Positions 54,096-64,000 of a DNA stretch of 64,000 nucleotides are shown one piece after another. The notes below the pieces were generated by a model. The model was not told the DNA's origin. It saw nothing but the letters and a program-made list of their open reading frames with translations, and made no database searches. This DNA comes from Legionella maceachernii. GTDB lineage: Bacteria; Pseudomonadota; Gammaproteobacteria; Legionellales; Legionellaceae. The stretch's first letter is position 1, and each line of letters begins with the position of its first letter. A program made the translations under genes and the position numbers. The stretch is from contig NZ_FUXJ01000010.1 of NCBI RefSeq assembly GCF_900167045.1, positions 62,001-126,000 on the forward strand. The letters run 5' to 3'.

Positions 54096-55907
54096 ATGAA
54101 TGATTTTCTTTTTCCTATTTTTATTTTTCTCGCGGCAGCTTGCATCATCGTACCCATTGCGAGTCGCTTTAAACTAGGCTCCGTTTTAGGCTACCTTGTG
54201 GTTGGTATTCTTATTGGACCTTTTGGTTTTAAATGGATTGGCAACGCCGAGCAAATCATGAGTTTCGCTGAGTTTGGTGTCATCATGATGTTATTTCTTA
54301 TCGGGTTGGAACTTGAGCCCGAAACATTATGGCGATTGCGTAAAGCGATTATTGGCTTAGGTAGTCTACAAGTCATTCTCACCAGCGCAATTCTTACCTG
54401 TTTCGGCATTCTCCTAGGATATGATTGGCGAGTGGGCTTGGCAGTCGGCATGGCCTTATCGTTATCTTCAACTGCCCTGGTTTTGCAAATGCTGCAAGAA
54501 AAGGATTTGATGCGCACCACCACAGGCGAAACCTCTTTTGCAGTGCTGTTATTTCAAGACATTGCCGTGATTCCAATCCTTATCATTATGCCCTTATTAG
54601 TGGCGAATGGCGTGACTCCGATGCATGACAGCGGGTTGCTCGATGCGCTGCCAGGCTGGGTACAGGCTGGTATTATTGCAGGAGTCATTGGCACAGTGAT
54701 TGTAGTAGGCCACTATCTATCGCATTATTTTTTCTACCTGATTGCGCAAACTAATTTGCGTGAAGTGTTTACGGCGACGTCCTTGGCATTAATCGTCGGC
54801 ATCACACTCCTTATGCAAGCCATAGGCATTTCTCCGGGGCTGGGTGCGTTTATTGCTGGAGTAGTTCTTGCCAATTCGGAATATAAGCGAACGTTGGAAG
54901 TGGATATAGAACCGTTTAAGGGTTTGTTACTTGGATTGTTTTTTATCTCTGTGGGCATGCGAATGGATTTTACAATTTTTGCCCAAAACCCGCGTTATTT
55001 ATTAGCTATTGTTTCTCTCTTTATTATCGTCAAAGCCATTGTCCTTTTAGTGCTGGGCCGCTTCTTTGGACTGACTCGCCTACAAACCATTGGGATTGCC
55101 CTTTCTTTATCTCAGGGCAGTGAGTTCGCTTTTGTTTTATTCCAATTTGCCCATACGTCCAGAGTCATCACTGAAACGATGGCTAATTTTTTCATTCTTG
55201 CAGTTGCCTTGTCGATGGTCGCTACTCCGCTCCTCATGTTAATTTATACTCGTTTCGTCATTCCCCGTTTTATGAGCAGTTTGCCTCCGCGATACGATGC
55301 CATCGATGAACAAAATTCAGTGATTCTTGCTGGTTATGGCCGTTTTGGTCAGATTATTGGGCGCTTCCTTACTGCCCAAGGGATTAAACTAACCATTTTG
55401 GAAAATGACCCTGAGCAAATCGAATTATTACGCAAGTTTGGCTTTAAAGGCTATTTTGGTGATGCGTCACGTTTGGATTTACTCAAAAATGCCGGTGCGG
55501 ATAAAGCCAAACTTCTTATTGTTGCTGTAGATGATGCTGATACCAATTTAGAGATAGCCAAACTTGCCAAACAAGAATTTCCTCATTTGACTGTCTATTC
55601 CCGAGCTCGCAATAGGCGGCATGCCTATGAATTACATAAAGCAGGAGTCGATTATTTTAAGCGCGAAACGTTTGATTCATCGTTAGCAATGGCGCAAGAA
55701 GTGATGAAATTTTTAGGGCACAATCCCGAAACCATGCGCAGGAAAGCATACACCTTCAAACAGCATGATGAATTGGCCTTAGTTAAGTCTTTCGAATTCT
55801 TTGAAAAAGAACATGAACTGATTAGTTTTTCCCAACAATCAGCAGGTGAGCTTGAACGGATATTACAAGAAGATCGCGCTTCTTCGATTAAAAAGAGGAA
55901 GCGATAA
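54096..55907 (+). CDS. CPA2 cation:proton antiporter with RCK domain (KefB/KefC-like)
   Basis: A 603-residue protein with about 12-13 transmembrane helices of the Na/H exchanger-2 type in residues 1-380 (PIASRFKLGSVLGYLVVGIL and GLELEPETLWRLRK near the start; SLSSTALVLQML) followed by a cytosolic NAD-binding TrkA-N domain near residues 405-525 (VILAGYGRFGQIIGRFL). The family exports K+ or Na+ in exchange for protons under ligand control; KefB/C are gated by glutathione adducts. The start at 54096 is inferred from the family; 14 upstream in-frame codons also exist. Confidence 0.9.
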   Translation: MNDFLFPIFIFLAAACIIVPIASRFKLGSVLGYLVVGILIGPFGFKWIGNAEQIMSFAEFGVIMMLFLIGLELEPETLWRLRKAIIGLGSLQVILTSAILTCFGILLGYDWRVGLAVGMALSLSSTALVLQMLQEKDLMRTTTGETSFAVLLFQDIAVIPILIIMPLLVANGVTPMHDSGLLDALPGWVQAGIIAGVIGTVIVVGHYLSHYFFYLIAQTNLREVFTATSLALIVGITLLMQAIGISPGLGAFIAGVVLANSEYKRTLEVDIEPFKGLLLGLFFISVGMRMDFTIFAQNPRYLLAIVSLFIIVKAIVLLVLGRFFGLTRLQTIGIALSLSQGSEFAFVLFQFAHTSRVITETMANFFILAVALSMVATPLLMLIYTRFVIPRFMSSLPPRYDAIDEQNSVILAGYGRFGQIIGRFLTAQGIKLTILENDPEQIELLRKFGFKGYFGDASRLDLLKNAGADKAKLLIVAVDDADTNLEIAKLAKQEFPHLTVYSRARNRRHAYELHKAGVDYFKRETFDSSLAMAQEVMKFLGHNPETMRRKAYTFKQHDELALVKSFEFFEKEHELISFSQQSAGELERILQEDRASSIKKRKR

Positions 55908-55992
55908 GTAAGTTAGCTCGTTTGGCTATTGCTCATTACCTCTTTCGGATGTACTAAGGCTTATCCGCGAGCCGGTGAAGATTGGCCCCTGG

Positions 55993-56014
55993 ATCCCGCG
56001 ACTTGTCGCGGGAT
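55993..56014. repeat. Perfect 10-bp palindrome between convergent genes
   Basis: atcccgcgac and gtcgcgggat pair with a 2-base loop. It lies between the antiporter and ppa ends, where it may act as a terminator stem for either, although it lacks a T-run. A related GCGACTTGTC sequence lies at 12357-12366. Confidence 0.6.
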
Positions 56015-56030
56015 GTAGTGAGCAGTAGGT

Positions 56031-56570
56031 CTAACCCTGATGTTTTTGATTATATCGCTCAATGCTTGACAGGATTTCCTCGTGAGCCGCTTCTGGCCCT
56101 TCCCACCCGTTTAATTTTACCCACTTTCCTTCTTCCAAATCTTTATAATGCTGAAAGAAATGTTCGATGGTTAACAACAAATGACGCGGTACATCCTGGT
56201 AAGTTTTAATTGCGTCATACATTTTACTTAATTTACTCGTGGGAACAGCCAATAATTTGGCATCCACACCCGCTTCATCTGTCATCTTGAGCATGCCCAC
56301 GGGGCGGCAGGGAATAACTCCTCCACTGATCACAGGTACTGGGGTAATCACTAACACATCAACCGGATCTCCATCTTCCGATAATGTATGAGGAACATAG
56401 CCATAGTTTGCAGGATAAAACATCGCTGTTGACATGAAACGATCGACAAACAATGCGCCAGTTTCTTTATCAACCTCATATTTTACTGGCTCCCCGTGCA
56501 TAGGGATTTCAATGATGACATTAATTTCATTAGGAACATTCCGACCGCTTTTAATCTCCATTAAGCCCAT
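56031..56570 (-). CDS. ppa: Inorganic pyrophosphatase
   Basis: A 179-residue family I soluble enzyme that hydrolyses pyrophosphate and so drives biosynthetic reactions. The signature [14 protein letters not shown] with the metal-binding aspartates is intact, as are [16 protein letters not shown] and [19 protein letters not shown] lies before the start. Confidence 0.97.
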   Translation of the reverse strand: MGLMEIKSGRNVPNEINVIIEIPMHGEPVKYEVDKETGALFVDRFMSTAMFYPANYGYVPHTLSEDGDPVDVLVITPVPVISGGVIPCRPVGMLKMTDEAGVDAKLLAVPTSKLSKMYDAIKTYQDVPRHLLLTIEHFFQHYKDLEEGKWVKLNGWEGPEAAHEEILSSIERYNQKHQG

Positions 56571-56679
56571 TGTTATTCTCTCAGATTAATAAAATTTGCT
56601 ATTATGCGCAAAATGCGAATAAAACGCAAAATCCAATTTATTTTTTACGTTGCCCGCTGTGAATTGTAAATAAAGTCTG

Positions 56680-56706
56680 TTGTCAACTCTTTTGTCAGGG
56701 TATAAT
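56680..56706 (+). promoter_or_regulatory. Candidate promoter of hinT-folE
   Basis: TTGTCA (56680-56685) and a perfect TATAAT (56701-56706) with 15 bp between, 33 bp before the start of the HIT gene. Spacing is short, so the assignment is tentative. Confidence 0.45.
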
Positions 56707-56738
56707 CGCCAGTTTAGCTAAAAACCATCAGGACGATC

Positions 56739-57080
56739 ATGAGCTGTTTATTTTGCAAAATTGTTTCAAAGGAAATTCCAGCAACTGTGGTATTTGAGGA
56801 TCCCGAAATCATCGTTATTCGCGATATTAGACCGCAAGCCCCAACTCATTTGTTGGTATTCCCTAAGCAACATATTGCTACAATTAACGATACGGACAGT
56901 AAGGATGAGCAACTTTTAGGACGCATGATCCTCACTGGCAAAAAAATGGCCAAAGCTGAGAAGATAAATGAGGATGGGTATCGTCTGGTTTTTAACGTTA
57001 ACTCCGGTGGCGGGCAGGAAGTTTACCACATTCATTTACATGTATTAGGTGGACGTCAAATGACATGGCCCCCTGGTTAG
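56739..57080 (+). CDS. hinT: HIT-family nucleotide hydrolase (HinT)
   Basis: A 113-residue histidine-triad protein. The [12 protein letters not shown] segment carries the catalytic His-x-His-x-His triad. [19 protein letters not shown] is the usual N-terminus. HinT hydrolyses phosphoramidates of adenosine nucleotides. folE follows after 10 bp and probably shares the transcript. Confidence 0.95.
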   Translation: MSCLFCKIVSKEIPATVVFEDPEIIVIRDIRPQAPTHLLVFPKQHIATINDTDSKDEQLLGRMILTGKKMAKAEKINEDGYRLVFNVNSGGGQEVYHIHLHVLGGRQMTWPPG

Positions 57081-57090
57081 GACAAGAGAC

Positions 57091-57636
57091 ATGCAAGAAC
57101 TATATAAACAAATTCTAGAATCCATTGGTGAAGATATTGAACGAGAGGGCCTACGCAGCACTCCTGAACGCGCAGCAAATGCGTTACGCTATCTTACAAA
57201 AGGCTATCATGAAAACCTTGATGAAATAATAAATGACGCTTTATTTGACTCTGACATGAGTGAAATGGTGATCGTGAAAGAAATTGAAATGTATTCCATG
57301 TGCGAACATCATCTGCTTCCTTTTTTGGGCAAATGCCATGTGGGTTATATTCCTAATGGCAAGGTATTAGGTTTATCAAAAATAGCACGAATTGTTGACT
57401 ATTTTGCACGCCGTTTGCAAATTCAGGAGAGACTAACTCTTGAAATTGCTGATTGCATTTCGTCCATCACCAATGCCCGTGGTGTAGCAGTTGTCATCGA
57501 AGCAAAGCATCTTTGTATGATGATGCGGGGGGTTGAAAAGCAAGATTCCGTGATGACAACCTCTGTTATGCTTGGTGAAATGCGAGACAATGCTTCCAGT
57601 CGGTCTGAGTTTTTGCGCTTAATTTCTAAAAATTAA
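57091..57636 (+). CDS. folE: GTP cyclohydrolase I
   Basis: A 181-residue enzyme that converts GTP to dihydroneopterin triphosphate, the first step of folate synthesis. [21 protein letters not shown] and the zinc-binding [19 protein letters not shown] (Cys-x2-His) are visible, with [10 protein letters not shown] holding the other Cys ligand. The 180-residue size is typical of the shorter bacterial forms. Confidence 0.96.
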   Translation: MQELYKQILESIGEDIEREGLRSTPERAANALRYLTKGYHENLDEIINDALFDSDMSEMVIVKEIEMYSMCEHHLLPFLGKCHVGYIPNGKVLGLSKIARIVDYFARRLQIQERLTLEIADCISSITNARGVAVVIEAKHLCMMMRGVEKQDSVMTTSVMLGEMRDNASSRSEFLRLISKN

Positions 57637-57668
57637 TTTCATTCTTCTTATGCCCTCAGTCTTAAGCT

Positions 57669-57700
57669 AAAGTAGGTTGGGCCAAAGTTCAATCTACTTT
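57669..57700. repeat. Short hairpin of the AGTAGGTTG-type family
   Basis: aaagtag (57669-57675) pairs with ctacttt (57694-57700), and the arms extend imperfectly inward. It lies downstream of folE and may help end its transcript. It shares its core with the palindrome at 52454-52510. Confidence 0.5.
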
Positions 57701-57867
57701 GTGGGGTGCAAACTTAATGACGTGAAGAAAAGTGAAGCAAGCGTCTACGTCTTCATTTCCGTAAAATTAATTTTCGCTTACTTTGAACAAATTATGCCAT
57801 TATTTCCTATACTGATAATAAATTAACCCGTTCAGACTCAGATCTTTTCTTTACAAGGAGGTTGCAA

Positions 57868-58158
57868 ATGCAAAAATTAAGCATTGCTGCACTGTCACTT
57901 GCTTTGATTGGATGTACAACGACAGGTACAGGAAACAAATACCCATCCGGTCCGACTGTTTCACCGGTTCTATTCGATAAACCCTACGGAACTTCTGCTC
58001 CATTAGATAATCCAAAAGTGGTTTATACTGATCAAAATGAAAAGCCTTTGAACATGAAAGACATCAATGCCATCAATGCCGCAATTGCTGCCGAACGTGG
58101 TAAAGATTTAGCTCCCCAAGAAGAAGTCATGCAACAACTCATGACGGATGAGATTTAA
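57868..58158 (+). CDS. Small lipoprotein
   Basis: A 96-residue precursor. The signal peptide ends in the lipobox LIGC (Cys at about residue 16), then a Thr/Gly-rich linker; the body is polar with NAINAAIAAERGKDL. The start at 57868 sits 6 bp after a perfect AAGGAGG; a TTG two codons earlier would be too close to that site. It is likely anchored in a membrane leaflet facing the periplasm. Function unknown. Confidence 0.75.
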   Translation: MQKLSIAALSLALIGCTTTGTGNKYPSGPTVSPVLFDKPYGTSAPLDNPKVVYTDQNEKPLNMKDINAINAAIAAERGKDLAPQEEVMQQLMTDEI

Positions 58159-58520
58159 TGTTTTCTTTGTGGGATTGAAGCTAAATCTGCCTTCGCCCTC
58201 ATTCTCTGCACGTAAGAATACAGTGACATAACGAGTTGAGATAATTTATATCCATCCCCAAAAAACAGGGACGATACACCAAGGATATTTTCTGAATTAA
58301 GGGAAGTTCTGGATAAGGTTTACTGGGGGCTAGTTCCCAAATCGCTCTAGATGACGCCTAGCCCAGCGAGAGATAATGGTAAGATTTTTTTCCTTCTCTT
58401 CATTGGCAATCCAATGCCACTAAGCCACTCAGAGTATAGAATCAAAAACAGCTTCTTGGTGACTTGAGGTACCGTGGGCAAACCACAGTACCTCGCCATT
58501 TTTAAGTAGAAGGTTATTCC
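58159..58520. other. Intergenic region with hairpin
   Basis: A 362-bp gap between the lipoprotein gene and the convergent pnp. It contains an 11-of-12-pair stem (gaggtaccgtgg with ccacagtacctc, about 58466-58494) that could end pnp transcription. On the minus strand a short frame (WHWIANEEKEKNLTIISRWA, then about 9 residues) around 58335-58430 may be a gene remnant, but is too short to call. Confidence 0.4.
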
Positions 58521-60707
58521 TTATTCCTCTTCCGAAGTAGGTTGCGTTTGCACATCCTCTGAATCGGAACGCGTAGACGTTGAACCCTCTGCCTCCTCTT
58601 TCGCAGCAGGCGTTTCTACCGCAGGTGCTTGAGGCTTATCTTTCCATTCCAGTTTTACTCGGCCTTGCTTATCGATACCAGCAACATAAACTTCAATCTC
58701 TTGGCCTTCATGCAGCACAGACTCAACTTTTTGCGCTCGATCAGAGCAAATTTGCGAGATGTGCAAAAGACCATCTTTACCGGGTAGTAGATTTATAAAG
58801 GCGCCAAAATCAACAATTTTGCTTACTTTACCTTTGTAGGTCTGCCCAACTTCGATCTCTGCAATTAATGCTTTAATTTGTCGCTGTGCTTCTTCCAGAG
58901 CCTCAGCATCAGGAGAAAACAATTGCACAACACCACTATCGTCGATGTCAATAGCAACACCCGTGCTTTCAATTAAGCCTTTGATGGTAGAGCCACCTTT
59001 GCCAATAATCGTACGAATTTTGTCTTCAGCGACTTTCATGGTAGCAATTCGTGGGGCATGCTGGGACAATTCTTCACGATGTTCGGAAAGTGCACTATTC
59101 ATTACGCCCAGAATATGGATTCGACCTGCGAGAGCCTGCTCCAGGGCCTGCTCCATGATCTCCTTGGTAATCCCTTTGATTTTGATATCCATTTGCAAAG
59201 CGGTAACGCCCTTTTCGGTGCCCGCAACTTTAAAATCCATATCCCCTAAATGATCTTCATCACCAAGAATATCAGTTAATACGGCGAAGCGATCATTTTC
59301 CTTAATTAAACCCATCGCCACGCCCGCAACGGGTGCTTTTAAAGGAACACCTGCATCCATTAACGCCAGGCTTGTGCCGCAAACGGTCGCCATTGAACTT
59401 GAACCGTTAGATTCGGTAATTTCCGATACTACGCGAAGAACATAAGGAAACTCGCTTGCTGAAGGCAAAACAGCCATTAGGCTACGTTTCGCCAAGCGAC
59501 CATGACCTATCTCTCGCCGCTTTGGACTTCCTACCATACCAATTTCTCCCACAGAGTAGGGAGGGAAGTTATAATGCAACATAAATCTATCTTTAGATTC
59601 CCCAATTAAGCCGTCTAAAATTTGTGCATCGCGCTCATTGCCTAAGGTTGCTGCAACGATAGCCTGCGTTTCACCACGCGTGAATAATACCGAGCCATGA
59701 GCCCTTTCCAAAAATTTTGTCCGGATAGCAATGGGACGTACTGTTTTTTGATCACGTCCATCAATACGTGGCTCTCCATCAAGAATACGATTGCGAACGA
59801 TTGCTTTTTCCAATGAGCCTAGCACATCAGCAATTTGCTCTTCCTTAAGTTCTTCACGCTCATTCATTAATGCATCAATCGTTTGCTGTCTAATTTCAGC
59901 GAGTCGTTGATAGCGTTGAGGTTTATCTTTTATCAGGTAAGCTTGCGTAACCTGATCTGTGGCCAACTCTGCAACACGAGTCGCTAATGCTGTATCAGCT
60001 GGCGGTGGCGTCCAATCCCAGGAAGCTTTGCCAGCCTCCGCTGCCAGTTCTTTTATAGCCTTAATTACGCCTTTCATCATTTCATGGCCATATAAGACAG
60101 CGCCGAGCATGATTTCTTCACTTAACTCCCGAGCTTCTGATTCAACCATAAGAATTGCATCTTCAGTACCTGCAACCACTAGATCAAGCTCAGAACCAGC
60201 CATTGATTTAAAGCTGGGGTTTAACAAATAAATGCCGTCTTTGTAACCAACACGCACAGCTCCAATCGGTCCGTGGAAAGGCACGCCTGAAATCGCTAAT
60301 GCCGCAGAAGCCCCAATCATAGCGACAATATCAGACTGCACTTCTGGATTTAATGACATGACTGTCGCAATGATTTGTACTTCATTATGAAAACCATCTG
60401 GAAATAATGGTCGTAAAGGTCTGTCCATTAGGCGAGAGATTAACGTCTCTTGTTCACTTGGACGCCCTTCTCGCTTGTTGAATCCGCCAGGGATTTTACC
60501 TGCCGCATAGGACTTCTCTTGATAATTAACAGTCAGCGGGAAAAAATCATTGCCCTCACCACCCTCTTTTTTGGCAACAACCGTCACCAAAACTTGTGTT
60601 CCAGCCATGCTTGCAAAAACAGCACCATCTGCTTGTCTTGCAATTTCACCTGTTTCGAGCACAAGAGTATGTTCGCCGAATCGTATTTCTTTAGTGATTT
60701 TAGCCAC
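58521..60707 (-). CDS. pnp: Polyribonucleotide nucleotidyltransferase (PNPase)
   Basis: A 728-residue exoribonuclease that degrades RNA 3' to 5' using phosphate. Two RNase PH-like core domains, then a KH domain ([20 protein letters not shown]) and an S1 domain ([28 protein letters not shown]). The start is the GTG at 60707: AGAGGTG lies 6 bp upstream, while the in-frame GTG at 60716 is part of that site. The C-terminal 40 residues are acidic and low-complexity ([17 protein letters not shown]), an extension beyond S1. Confidence 0.97.
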   Translation of the reverse strand: MAKITKEIRFGEHTLVLETGEIARQADGAVFASMAGTQVLVTVVAKKEGGEGNDFFPLTVNYQEKSYAAGKIPGGFNKREGRPSEQETLISRLMDRPLRPLFPDGFHNEVQIIATVMSLNPEVQSDIVAMIGASAALAISGVPFHGPIGAVRVGYKDGIYLLNPSFKSMAGSELDLVVAGTEDAILMVESEARELSEEIMLGAVLYGHEMMKGVIKAIKELAAEAGKASWDWTPPPADTALATRVAELATDQVTQAYLIKDKPQRYQRLAEIRQQTIDALMNEREELKEEQIADVLGSLEKAIVRNRILDGEPRIDGRDQKTVRPIAIRTKFLERAHGSVLFTRGETQAIVAATLGNERDAQILDGLIGESKDRFMLHYNFPPYSVGEIGMVGSPKRREIGHGRLAKRSLMAVLPSASEFPYVLRVVSEITESNGSSSMATVCGTSLALMDAGVPLKAPVAGVAMGLIKENDRFAVLTDILGDEDHLGDMDFKVAGTEKGVTALQMDIKIKGITKEIMEQALEQALAGRIHILGVMNSALSEHREELSQHAPRIATMKVAEDKIRTIIGKGGSTIKGLIESTGVAIDIDDSGVVQLFSPDAEALEEAQRQIKALIAEIEVGQTYKGKVSKIVDFGAFINLLPGKDGLLHISQICSDRAQKVESVLHEGQEIEVYVAGIDKQGRVKLEWKDKPQAPAVETPAAKEEAEGSTSTRSDSEDVQTQPTSEEE

Positions 60708-60779
60708 GTAAGTCACCTCTTTAAAATGGATTCTAAATTGCGGTGCAATCTACTATTGAGAGCTGAAGATGAATCTTAA

Positions 60780-60824
60780 AGTTTTTTTGATAATTTAATG
60801 CATAAGACAATTATCAAAAAAACT
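60780..60824 (-). promoter_or_regulatory. Long stem-loop in the pnp leader
   Basis: agtttttttgataatt and aattatcaaaaaaact form a perfect 16-bp stem with a 13-base loop, 73 bp before the pnp start. A leader hairpin cut by RNase III and then recognised by PNPase itself controls pnp in E. coli. Position suggests the same here, though this stem is AT-rich. Confidence 0.55.
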
Positions 60825-60885
60825 CTAATCTTACAGCTTCTGCATCCTCGTGTTGATAAACCGCAGTATTTAGAATAGTAATAAA

Positions 60886-60911
60886 CAAAAAAAGGCGCAG
60901 AGTGCTGCGCC
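60886..60911 (-). terminator. Terminator after rpsO
   Basis: Read on the minus strand, ggcgcag, cact and ctgcgcc form a GC-rich 7-bp hairpin followed by seven T residues. It is a textbook intrinsic terminator downstream of rpsO; some read-through to pnp is expected. Confidence 0.9.
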
Positions 60912-60964
60912 TTTCACCAAATTAGAAAATTGAGCCAGTCAATCTTACTGTACCTATTCGAGTA

Positions 60965-61240
60965 TCAATAAGAATCTCGCAAACCCAGATTTTGGATCAG
61001 AGTTTGATAACGCTCTTGATCATTCTTTTTCAAATACTTGAGTAGCTTGCGGCGCTTGTTTACCAGTTTTTGCAAGCCTCGTCGCGAATGAAAATCTTTT
61101 TTATTGTCTTTAAAATGTTCAGTTAAATACTTGATGCGGCCTGTCATTAATGAGACTTGTACTTCGGGTGAACCTGTATCATTCTCAGCTCGCTTGTATT
61201 CATTAATGATTTCTGCTTTTTGTACGCTAGTTAGCGACAT
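60965..61240 (-). CDS. rpsO: 30S ribosomal protein S15
   Basis: A 91-residue protein with the typical [19 protein letters not shown] start and the [23 protein letters not shown]-binding region. The start at 61240 ([10 protein letters not shown]) fits the family; an upstream in-frame Met at 61336 adds 32 non-family residues. It binds 16S rRNA early in 30S assembly. Confidence 0.97.
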   Translation of the reverse strand: MSLTSVQKAEIINEYKRAENDTGSPEVQVSLMTGRIKYLTEHFKDNKKDFHSRRGLQKLVNKRRKLLKYLKKNDQERYQTLIQNLGLRDSY

Positions 61241-61440
61241 ATTCACTCCTGGAGATAAGCTATGTGTGTCTTTTAAAGGGGAGCATTCTACCAAGGCAAA
61301 TGGATAGACACAAGTGTTAGTTGATAATTTGTGCAATATTTTATGGTTATTCGTGCCCTCCTAAAAGCCGGGTCACCTACCGACTCTTGGCCATGTCCTG
61401 GTTCAGAAAAGCCTTCGCTACGTGCGCACGGCAAAACAAA

Positions 61441-62340
61441 TCAAAATGCAAGTAACCGTTTCACACTTAAATTACCTGCGCTTATCTCTCCTAAACCAAT
61501 AAAGCAGTCATTATGATAAAGGCGAATACAGCCCTTTAATTCCTCTTGGTTTGCTCGATTTAACCTCTTTCCTTGACGCAAAGTGGATACTTCCTCGACA
61601 CTCAAATTTAAACGAGGTAAATAATTGACCGCTCGCTCCATTGGCAATAAACAATCAATGAGTTCATCTGCGTTCTTTTGTTGCAACTCGTCTAATGTAT
61701 ACATTATTTCCGTGTCAAAACCGGCCGTGCTTAAGCGATGTAGCTTTGTCACATGAGCACCAACGCCAAGGAGGTCGCCGATATCTTCAACTAAGTTACG
61801 GATATAAGTACCCTTTGAACACGAAACCTTAATGTCAAACTGTTTTCCATTAAAAGCCATTAACTCTAATGCATGAATAGTGATTTCTCTCGCTGGACGC
61901 TCAAGGGTGATTCCTTCTCTTGCATATTTATATAGGGGAGTCCCTTTATGCTTTAAAGCGGAAAACATCGAAGGGGTTTGTTTAATTGTTCCGGTAAATT
62001 GCTTTAATGCGGCGAGCATATCAGACTCGGTTAATGCAAAAGCGGATATTGTTTTAATCACTTCACCTAAGGCATCCCCAGTGTTGGTTTTCACACCGAG
62101 TAAACCCGTTGCTTCATAGCACTTATCTGCGTCGAGGAGGTATTGGCAAAATTTGGTTGCCTCACCAAAACAAATGGGCAACATACCTGTCGCGAGCGGA
62201 TCTAAACTGCCAGTGTGTCCTGCTTTTTTTGCTCTAAATAGGCGTCTCACTTGCTGCAGAAGCGTATTAGATGACAATCCTTGAGGTTTATTTACCAATA
62301 TAATGCCATTAATTGTTTGGTTACACTCAACTTTGATCAT
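61441..62340 (-). CDS. truB: tRNA pseudouridine(55) synthase
   Basis: A 299-residue enzyme that makes pseudouridine 55 in tRNA T-loops. The active-site [15 protein letters not shown] (Asp47) and the [16 protein letters not shown] block are clear. It overlaps the end of rbfA by 14 bp and is followed by rpsO after 200 bp. Confidence 0.96.
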   Translation of the reverse strand: MIKVECNQTINGIILVNKPQGLSSNTLLQQVRRLFRAKKAGHTGSLDPLATGMLPICFGEATKFCQYLLDADKCYEATGLLGVKTNTGDALGEVIKTISAFALTESDMLAALKQFTGTIKQTPSMFSALKHKGTPLYKYAREGITLERPAREITIHALELMAFNGKQFDIKVSCSKGTYIRNLVEDIGDLLGVGAHVTKLHRLSTAGFDTEIMYTLDELQQKNADELIDCLLPMERAVNYLPRLNLSVEEVSTLRQGKRLNRANQEELKGCIRLYHNDCFIGLGEISAGNLSVKRLLAF

Positions 62341-62695
62341 CTTCGTTGTCTGGGGGGTTTAAATCATCAATTAATCGGCTTAGACGTCTACCATACTCTA
62401 TCGATTCATCATAAACAAAGTGAAGCTGCGGTACCGTACGTAGTTTCACGCTTCGCGCTAAAGCCGTGCGCAAATAACTTGCTGCTGAGTTGAGTATGGA
62501 CGCAGTTTTCTCTTTATCTGCATTTAATACAGTAAAATAGACTTTTGCATGTCCTAAATCCGCAGTTACCTTTACTGATGAAATCGTCACAAAAGCAGGT
62601 AATCGCGGATCTTTGATTTCTTGCTGAATGAGTTGCGATAGCTTGCGTTGCATCATTTCTGCGACGCGATCGATTCGCTTAAAATCGTTGGTCAT
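62327..62695 (-). CDS. rbfA: Ribosome-binding factor A
   Basis: A 122-residue KH-like protein needed for late 30S maturation and cold growth. [38 protein letters not shown] and [18 protein letters not shown] are diagnostic. It overlaps the infB stop (ATGA). Confidence 0.96.
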   Translation of the reverse strand: MTNDFKRIDRVAEMMQRKLSQLIQQEIKDPRLPAFVTISSVKVTADLGHAKVYFTVLNADKEKTASILNSAASYLRTALARSVKLRTVPQLHFVYDESIEYGRRLSRLIDDLNPPDNEDDQS

Positions 62696-64000
62696 AAATC
62701 CCGCTTAATTTCAATAGTCTCAAACACTTCAATTAAATCGCCTGCCTTAACATCATTATAGTTCTTCACGCCAATACCGCATTCAAAACCTTGACGGACC
62801 TCAATGACATCATCTTTAAAACGTCGCAATGATTCAAGCGTTCCTTCATAAATAACAACATTATTTCTAAGCACACGAATTGGGTTATTTCGCTTCACTG
62901 TTCCTTCAACAACCATGCACCCGGCTATTGCGCCCAATTTGGGTGAACGGAAAACATCACGAACTTCAGCAATACCTACAATCTCTTCTTTAAATTGTGG
63001 TGCAAGCATGCCAGTAAGAGCGCCTTTAACTTGATCCACAATGTCATAAATGACGCTGTAATAATGTAAAGATACGCCTTCTTGTTCCGCCAAGCGCTTA
63101 GCGCCACTGTCGGCACGAACGTTAAAGCCAATTAACAATGCGCTGGAAGCAATAGCTAAGTGGACGTCTGACTCCGTAATTCCGCCAACCCCACTTGCAA
63201 TAATTTCGACCTTTACCTCATCCGTAGATAGCTTAACTAATGCATCGGCAATAGCCTCAACAGAACCTTGTACATCAGCTTTCAAGATGACGTTGAGTAC
63301 TTTCGCTTCTGCAGTGGCCATGGTCTCAAAAATACCTTCTAAAGTTGTTTTTTGACGTCTAGCCAGTTTCACATCGCGGTATTTCCCCTGTCTAAATAAA
63401 GCCACTTCACGTGCGCGTTTTTCATCAGGTACGACAACCGCCTCATCGCCTGCATGCGGGATGGCAGAGAGGCCCAGCACCTCAACTGGAATAGAGGGGC
63501 CCGCAACATCGACATGCATACCGCTATCACTGACTAATGCACGAACACGTCCATATTGCAATCCAGCGAGTAAAATGTCGCCTTTGTAAAGGGTACCGCT
63601 TTGGACCAGGATCGTCGCTACCGGTCCGCGACCTTTATCAAGACGCGATTCAATGACCACTCCTTTGGCAGCACCATCCGTATTAGCCTTTAATTCCAAT
63701 ACCTCAGCCTGCAGCAACACCGCATCAAGCAACTCATCAATGCCTGTTCCTGATTTTGCTGAAATTTGGACAAACATTGTGTCACCACCCCATGCTTCTG
63801 GAATGACTTCGTAACCAGACAATTCATTCATAACGCGGTCAGGATCCGCATCCGGCTTATCCATTTTGTTAATAGCGACAATAATGGGTACGTTAGCCGC
63901 TTTCGCATGTTGAACTGCCTCGATCGTTTGTGGCTTAACACCATCATCAGCTGCCACAATCAAAATAACAATATCCGTTACTTGAGCACCCCGTGCGCGC
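62692..64000 (-). CDS. infB: Translation initiation factor IF-2 (partial)
   Basis: Only the C-terminal 435 residues are inside the window. The N-terminal extension and the first G motifs lie beyond position 64000. Visible are the G-domain end ([20 protein letters not shown] and the NKMDKPDAD guanine-recognition motif), domain II, and the C-terminal domains, ending with [10 protein letters not shown]. The frame continues unbroken to the window edge ([15 protein letters not shown]), so the gene is intact as far as seen. Confidence 0.97.
   Translation of the reverse strand, partial: RARGAQVTDIVILIVAADDGVKPQTIEAVQHAKAANVPIIVAINKMDKPDADPDRVMNELSGYEVIPEAWGGDTMFVQISAKSGTGIDELLDAVLLQAEVLELKANTDGAAKGVVIESRLDKGRGPVATILVQSGTLYKGDILLAGLQYGRVRALVSDSGMHVDVAGPSIPVEVLGLSAIPHAGDEAVVVPDEKRAREVALFRQGKYRDVKLARRQKTTLEGIFETMATAEAKVLNVILKADVQGSVEAIADALVKLSTDEVKVEIIASGVGGITESDVHLAIASSALLIGFNVRADSGAKRLAEQEGVSLHYYSVIYDIVDQVKGALTGMLAPQFKEEIVGIAEVRDVFRSPKLGAIAGCMVVEGTVKRNNPIRVLRNNVVIYEGTLESLRRFKDDVIEVRQGFECGIGVKNYNDVKAGDLIEVFETIEIKRDL

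Noticed and set aside
58335-58430. Minus-strand frame ending SRWARRHLERFGN
   Set aside because: Looks protein-like but is only about 29 codons and matched no family I know; mentioned only in the intergenic entry.
1-64000. tRNA, rRNA or CRISPR loci
   Set aside because: No tRNA-like cloverleaf, rRNA-like block or regularly spaced direct-repeat array was noticed on reading; not proven absent without a covariance-model search.

Overview
The window looks like chromosome from a Legionella species (Gammaproteobacteria). It has low to moderate GC, a clustered sdhCDAB-sucABCD operon, several large eukaryote-like or helical proteins of the kind secreted by the Dot/Icm type IV system, and a textbook PmrA operator in front of the largest of them. 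The species cannot be fixed from sequence alone. No tRNA, rRNA, CRISPR array or intact mobile element was seen. Most of the window is housekeeping. Accessory material lies at about 3.2-11.4 kb, 22.5-33.4 kb and 52.4-54 kb.

Layout. 0.2-5.5 kb: a YdgA-like protein, an MFS transporter, two small proteins (SseB-like and Rmf/CrpP-like) and pdxH. 5.6-12.3 kb: a 1599-residue SdhA/SidH-type putative effector with a PmrA box, an exported deformylase-like protein, a 166-bp palindrome and an SDR oxidoreductase. 12.6-22.2 kb (minus strand): the TCA operon sdhC-sdhD-sdhA-sdhB-sucA-sucB-sucC-sucD, which joins succinate dehydrogenase, 2-oxoglutarate dehydrogenase and succinyl-CoA synthetase. A perfect 15-bp inverted repeat lies upstream of it.

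22.5-28.5 kb is an effector-like island. It holds two adjacent unknown proteins, an IS3-type transposase remnant, a leucine-rich-repeat protein, a decayed coding fragment, and an ankyrin protein with a plausible Cys-His-Asp catalytic triad. 28.9-33.3 kb holds two UbiD-type decarboxylases, a small protein resembling a nitrile-hydratase-type leader peptide (NHLP), and a UbiX flavin prenyltransferase. This is the best candidate here for an undescribed metabolic system.

33.4-44.1 kb: a hypothetical protein, feoABC behind a Fur box, an NAD-dependent formate dehydrogenase, and a tripartite RND efflux system. 44.1-52.4 kb: zapE, an alpha/beta hydrolase, panB-panC behind a small overlapping upstream ORF, a membrane GGDEF-EAL protein, a PriC-like protein and an APC permease. 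52.7-58.2 kb: a possible effector, a CPA2 antiporter, ppa, hinT, folE and a small lipoprotein. 58.5-64 kb (minus strand): the conserved infB-rbfA-truB-rpsO-pnp translation and RNA-decay cluster. infB is cut by the window end.
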